From contig SCVU01000013.1 of assembly GCA_004296785.1 (NCBI GenBank), positions 1-10,316 of the forward strand: a DNA stretch of 10,316 nt, in the 5' to 3' direction. This stretch comes from Planctomycetota bacterium (GTDB lineage: Bacteria > Planctomycetota > UBA1135 > GCA-002686595). Positions 7,272-10,316 of this stretch are shown here, piece after piece. The position numbers and the translations under genes were made by a program. Below the pieces are notes generated by a model. The model was not told the origin of the DNA and made no database searches. It was given only the letters and a program-made list of their open reading frames with translations. Within the stretch, counting starts at the first letter, position 1; every line of letters starts with the position of its first letter.

Positions 7272-7290
7272 CACGCTCACTCACGCTCAC
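7272..7290 (+). repeat. Short tandem repeat CACGCTCAC x2 in the pstB-phoU gap
   Basis: CACGCTCAC occurs at 7272-7280 and 7282-7290, a 10-bp period. The 80-bp gap between pstB and phoU is pyrimidine-rich, unstructured by eye and lacks a Shine-Dalgarno site before the phoU ATG. Whether the repeat does anything is unknown; chance in low-complexity sequence is possible. Confidence 0.4.
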
Positions 7291-7318
7291 GCGACAACGC
7301 CGCACTCGAACGCCCGCC

Positions 7319-8017
7319 ATGACCAAGCACCTGCGCAACGACCTCGAACGCCTCGAACGCGATCTGCTCACCGAAGGGGCGCTCGTCGAGGAAGCCGTGC
7401 GCAAGGCGATCCAGGCGCTGCTCGAGCGCCGTCCCGAGCTCGCGCGCGACGTGATCGACGGCGATCGCATCATCGACCTGCGCGAGGTCGAGATCGAAGA
7501 GGAGTGCCTGAAGGTGCTCGCGCTGCACCAGCCGGTCGCGACCGATCTGCGCTTCATCGCGGCGTGCCTGAAGATCAACAACGACCTCGAGCGCGTCGGC
7601 GACCTCGCGGTCAACATCGCAGAGCGCGCCGCGTCGCTCGCGACGACGACGCCGATCCCGCAGCCGAAGCAGCTGCGCTCGATGATGGAGCAGACGACGC
7701 GGATGCTGCGCGAGAGTCTCGACGCGTTCGTCAACGAGGACGGCGAGCGCGCACGGGCGGTGTGTCTCGAGGACGACCAGGTCGACCGCTACAACCGCGA
7801 GGTGATCCTCGAGACGGTCGACAACATGAAGCGCTCGCCCGAGTCGATCGATCGGCTCGTGCAGTTCGTGTCGATCTCGCGCAACTTGGAGCGGATCGCC
7901 GACCACGCGACGAACATCGCCGAGGACGTGCTGTACGTCGTGAAGGGCGAGATCGTCCGGCACCGCGTGCGCTCGAAGCCGGGGCCGTCGCCGGTGCCGC
8001 GCACGAGCTCGCGCTGA
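7319..8017 (+). CDS. phoU: Phosphate signalling regulator PhoU
   Basis: This 232-residue cytoplasmic protein (family norm about 220-240) has two PhoU three-helix repeats. The repeats carry the paired metal-binding helices DLERVGDLAVNIAE (89-102) and NLERIADHATNIAEDV (189-204), with the E/D-x3-D pattern known to bind metal clusters. In well-studied bacteria PhoU turns off PhoR/PhoB signalling when phosphate is plentiful, acting through PstB. It is last in the operon, as in E. coli. The ATG at 7319 gives the expected N-terminus (MTKHLRNDLERLERDLL), but no ribosome site precedes it and it lies 80 bp after pstB, unlike the tightly joined genes upstream. No alternative in-frame start is better. 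The last 20 residues are Pro/Ser/Arg-rich and not conserved in type. A second PhoU-like gene (DUF47) lies at the left edge. Confidence 0.95.
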   Translation: MTKHLRNDLERLERDLLTEGALVEEAVRKAIQALLERRPELARDVIDGDRIIDLREVEIEEECLKVLALHQPVATDLRFIAACLKINNDLERVGDLAVNIAERAASLATTTPIPQPKQLRSMMEQTTRMLRESLDAFVNEDGERARAVCLEDDQVDRYNREVILETVDNMKRSPESIDRLVQFVSISRNLERIADHATNIAEDVLYVVKGEIVRHRVRSKPGPSPVPRTSSR

Positions 8018-8026
8018 AGTCACCGC

Positions 8027-8038
8027 GCCGCGCGCGGC
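8027..8038. other. Perfect 12-bp GC palindrome between convergent phoU and ubiD-like gene
   Basis: GCCGCGCGCGGC is self-complementary and fills most of the 22-bp gap between the two stop codons. It has no loop and no T-run on either side, so it is not a standard intrinsic terminator, and no other terminator is visible for either gene. It may be only a result of GC-rich composition. Confidence 0.25.
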
Positions 8039-8039
8039 C

Positions 8040-9842
8040 TCAGTCGAGGTGCGCGCGCTCCGAATCGCCCATCGGCATCGGCCGCTCGAAGTACTCGCTC
8101 CAGCGCCGATCGACGAGCGCGGCCGTCGCCTCGTCCGCGAACAGCTCCTCGGGGTACCACGGCTTCATCCGCGCATCGAGCGCGATCGGCGCGTGTCGCA
8201 CCGCGTGGCCGCCGGCGAGCTCGGTCTTCGCGCCGACGAGATCGCGCGACGGATCGAAGCGCGTGAACGACGTCCACAGGAAGTTCATCGGGCTCTTCGC
8301 GGCGCGCGCGGCGTCGTCGGTCAGCACGACCAGCGGCCACGCCGCGAAATCCGGGTGCGCGGCGATGCGCGCGGCCTGCCCGGGCTCGCGCGCGTACGGC
8401 ACGCCCTCGACGACGAGGCAGCCGGCGCAGAACGGAATCGCGCGCCGCACGTCGACCGGCAGCGCACCCGAGAACTCGCGCGGCAGCGTGCGGCGCGGCT
8501 CTCCGAGCCCGAGCCACACGCCCTTGCTGCCCTCGTTGACCGTCGGACCCGCGTAGTCGAGCGAGTCCATCGACAGGTTCGGGAACAGGAACAGATCGGT
8601 GCGCGGATCGGTGCGCGCGAGCACGTGCTCGAGCACCGCGCGGAAGTCGACGAGGTCGATCGGCGCGTCGATGACGAGCAGGAACTTCGTCAGCGACAGC
8701 TGGCCCTCGCCGAGGATGCGGAACGCGCTCGCCATCGCCTCGCGCTTGTAGCGCTCGCGCACGACGGCCGCGGACAGTGAGTGGTAGCCGGTTTCGCCGT
8801 AGCTCCACAGCGCGCGCACGCCCGGCATCACGAGCGGGAAGAGCGGCGACAACAGCTCTTGCAAGTAGTCGCCGAGGTAGAAATCCTCCTGCCGCGGCTT
8901 GCCGACCACCGTCGCGGGGAAGATCGCATCGCGCCGGTGCAGCAGCGCGTCGCACGTGAACACCGGGTAGTCGTGCGTCTCGCTGTAGTAGCCGTAGTGA
9001 TCGCCGAACGGGCCCTCGGGCGCGCGCGCGCGCGGCTCGACGCGCCCGACGAGCGCGAAGTCCGACTCGGCGATCAGCGGCAGCGGTCCGCACGGATTGC
9101 GCGCGAGCGGCAGTCGCTCGCCGAGCGCGAGGCTCGCGAGCAAGAGCTCCGGCACGTTCTCCGGCAGCGGCGCGACCGCGCCGAGCACGGCCGCGGGCGG
9201 ACCGCCGACGTGGATGTTCACCGGCAGCGCCTCGCCGAGCTCCTCGGCCGCCGCGAGGTGGAACCCGCCGCCCTTGCCGATCTGCATGTGCAGTCCGGTG
9301 CGCGTCGCGTCGTACAGCTGCACGCGGTACATGCCGAGGTTCGTGCTCGCTGAGCGCGGGTGCTTGGTCAGCACGAGCGGCAGCGTGATGAATCGACCGC
9401 CGTCGCGCTTCCAAGTCTTGAGCGCCGGCAGTCGCAACAGGTCCGGCGGCGACGCGCGCACGTCGCAGACCGGACCGCTCCTGCGCTCGCGCAGTCCGAC
9501 GCGCGCGAGGCGCGCGAACAGCTTGCGCTCGCCCCACAGCTTGCCGAGCGTCGGCGGCACGAGCGTCTCCGGCAGCTTCGCGACGCGCTCGACGAGTGCG
9601 CGCGGCGTGCGGCCGAACGCGAGCTCGACGCGTTTCCGGGTGCCGTAGAGATTCGTGACCACCGGGAACGGCGAGCCGCGCACGCGCGAGAACAGGAGCG
9701 CCGGTCCGTTCGCGGCAATCACGCGCCGGTGGATCTCGGCGAGCTCGAGCTCGGGATCGACCTCGACGCGCACTTCGACGAGCTCGCCCTGGCGGCGCAG
9801 CGCGGCGACGAACTCGCCCGTCGATCGAGGTGCGGCGGACAT
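8040..9842 (-). CDS. UbiD-family prenylated-FMN decarboxylase, large class (menaquinone-type)
   Basis: This 600-residue protein belongs to the UbiD family, which removes carboxyl groups from aromatic or unsaturated acids using prenylated FMN made by a UbiX partner (not in this window). Family signatures are VVTNLYGTRKRVELAFG (61-77), NLGMYRVQLYD (168-178, with Arg173 where the catalytic Arg is expected), GLHMQIGKGGGFHL (183-196), NIHVGGPPAAVLGA (209-222) and AESDFALVG then APEGPFGDHYGYYS (258-287, including Glu276). It is about 100 residues longer than E. coli UbiD (497). The C-terminal segment NFLWTSFTRFDPSRDLVG with DARMKPW resembles the roughly 600-aa Helicobacter/Streptomyces class linked to futalosine menaquinone synthesis; that role is inferred, and other substrates are possible. 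The ATG at 9842 begins the conserved domain but has no clear ribosome site; the frame stays open upstream without resemblance to the family. It converges on phoU and diverges from the glycosyltransferase. Confidence 0.88.
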   Translation of the reverse strand: MSAAPRSTGEFVAALRRQGELVEVRVEVDPELELAEIHRRVIAANGPALLFSRVRGSPFPVVTNLYGTRKRVELAFGRTPRALVERVAKLPETLVPPTLGKLWGERKLFARLARVGLRERRSGPVCDVRASPPDLLRLPALKTWKRDGGRFITLPLVLTKHPRSASTNLGMYRVQLYDATRTGLHMQIGKGGGFHLAAAEELGEALPVNIHVGGPPAAVLGAVAPLPENVPELLLASLALGERLPLARNPCGPLPLIAESDFALVGRVEPRARAPEGPFGDHYGYYSETHDYPVFTCDALLHRRDAIFPATVVGKPRQEDFYLGDYLQELLSPLFPLVMPGVRALWSYGETGYHSLSAAVVRERYKREAMASAFRILGEGQLSLTKFLLVIDAPIDLVDFRAVLEHVLARTDPRTDLFLFPNLSMDSLDYAGPTVNEGSKGVWLGLGEPRRTLPREFSGALPVDVRRAIPFCAGCLVVEGVPYAREPGQAARIAAHPDFAAWPLVVLTDDAARAAKSPMNFLWTSFTRFDPSRDLVGAKTELAGGHAVRHAPIALDARMKPWYPEELFADEATAALVDRRWSEYFERPMPMGDSERAHLD

Positions 9843-9956
9843 CGAGCGCTGAGAGTGGAGCGCGCGCCGCTCGAACACAAGCGCCGGCGTCCGCCGCGCG
9901 CGCGCTCGCGCGGTTGTCAGTCCCGCGCCGCACCTCCACAATGTCGCGCCCCCCGC

Positions 9957-10316
9957 GTGCGCATCCTGATCACCAGCCCCGTCTTCCCTCCCGATCTCGG
10001 GGGCCCGGCGGTCTACGTGCCGAGCATCGCGCGGTTCCTGATCGAGCGCGGCCACGACGTGCGCGTCGTCGCGTTCTGCGCGGAGGAGCATCCGCAGGGC
10101 CACCCGTTCCCAGTGCGCGCGATCACGCGCGGACCGCTGCCGCTGCGCTACTTGAAGGCGTTCTTCGCGGTGCTGTCCGAAGCGGGCCGGGTCGACGTCG
10201 TGTACGTGCAGGAGCACCTCGCGCTGCTGCACGTGCTCGCGGCGCGCCTGCGCGGCAAGCCCGTCGTGATCCGCATCATGGTGGACGGCGCGTGGGAGAT
10301 CAGCCACCGGCGCGGT
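9957..10316 (+). CDS. Glycosyltransferase family 4-type protein, N-terminal part only
   Basis: From the GTG at 9957 the frame is open to the window edge for exactly 120 codons. The product begins MRILITSPVFPPDLGGPAVY, the first strand and glycine-rich loop of GT-B fold glycosyltransferases of the GT4 type. LPLRYLKAFFAVL, VDVVYVQEHLALLHVLAARL and KPVVIRIMVDGAWE follow, the last two being standard acceptor-domain elements. Such enzymes move a sugar from a nucleotide donor in lipopolysaccharide, exopolysaccharide or glycolipid synthesis; donor and acceptor cannot be told from the N-terminus. The GTG start has no clear ribosome site. An ATG at 9941 is in a different frame and does not give this protein. 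The 114-bp gap to the divergent ubiD-like gene (9843-9956) shows no clear promoter or structure. Confidence 0.85.
   Translation, partial: MRILITSPVFPPDLGGPAVYVPSIARFLIERGHDVRVVAFCAEEHPQGHPFPVRAITRGPLPLRYLKAFFAVLSEAGRVDVVYVQEHLALLHVLAARLRGKPVVIRIMVDGAWEISHRRG

Noticed and set aside
4498..7280. Long minus-strand open frames opposite pstA and pstB
   Set aside because: They have the same low-complexity composition, no ribosome sites and no recognisable motifs, while the plus-strand genes are certain.
9010..9050. Alternating CG-rich tract as a repeat or regulatory element
   Set aside because: It lies inside the UbiD coding frame and encodes RVEPRARAPEG, part of the conserved domain.
9941..9943. 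ATG as the start of the glycosyltransferase
   Set aside because: It is out of frame with the glycosyltransferase product. The GTG at 9957 begins exactly at the family's first strand.
9843..10307. Upstream extension of the UbiD frame to 10307
   Set aside because: The added 155 residues do not resemble the family and run opposite the glycosyltransferase start. The conserved domain begins at the ATG at 9842.

Overview
The window is a high-GC bacterial segment. It carries one complete high-affinity phosphate-uptake operon, pstS-pstC-pstA-pstB-phoU, reading left to right (739-8017). Two flanking units surround it. On the left, a divergent DUF47 (PhoU-like) gene runs off the edge on the minus strand. 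On the right are a convergent UbiD-family decarboxylase gene (minus strand) and the 5' end of a family-4-type glycosyltransferase (plus strand, runs off the edge). Nearly every base from 739 to the end is accounted for. The many long open frames on the opposite strand are by-products of the base composition.

The organism cannot be named from this sequence alone. Strong G/C bias at third codon positions, TTG and GTG starts, and an exported PstS with a cleavable-looking signal peptide point to a high-GC Gram-negative. PstS, and the long PstC and PstA, are of the type known from Pseudomonas and related Gammaproteobacteria. The 600-residue UbiD resembles the class tied to futalosine-type menaquinone synthesis, which fits groups such as Myxococcota or Planctomycetota better. 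This placement is a weak inference.

How it works together: PstS binds phosphate in the periplasm. PstC and PstA form the membrane channel and PstB powers it with ATP. PhoU is the usual brake that links transport to the PhoR/PhoB signalling pair, which is not in this window. The divergent DUF47 protein is usually paired with a low-affinity PiT phosphate permease, so the locus may join two phosphate systems around one 283-bp control region. That region contains three copies of CTTGAT spaced exactly 11 bp apart, a good candidate PhoB-type operator. A strong hairpin lies between pstS and pstC, a common way to keep the binding protein more abundant than the membrane parts. pstC/pstA and pstA/pstB overlap by 4 and 1 bases.

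The most unusual parts are the extra domains of the two permeases. PstC (868 aa) has about 420 residues, probably periplasmic, with repeated DG-type blade motifs suggesting a beta-propeller, plus extra hydrophobic helices in its membrane domain. PstA (596 aa) has a comparable insertion of about 270 residues containing a long coiled coil. I see no CRISPR array, tRNA, rRNA, insertion sequence or defence system.
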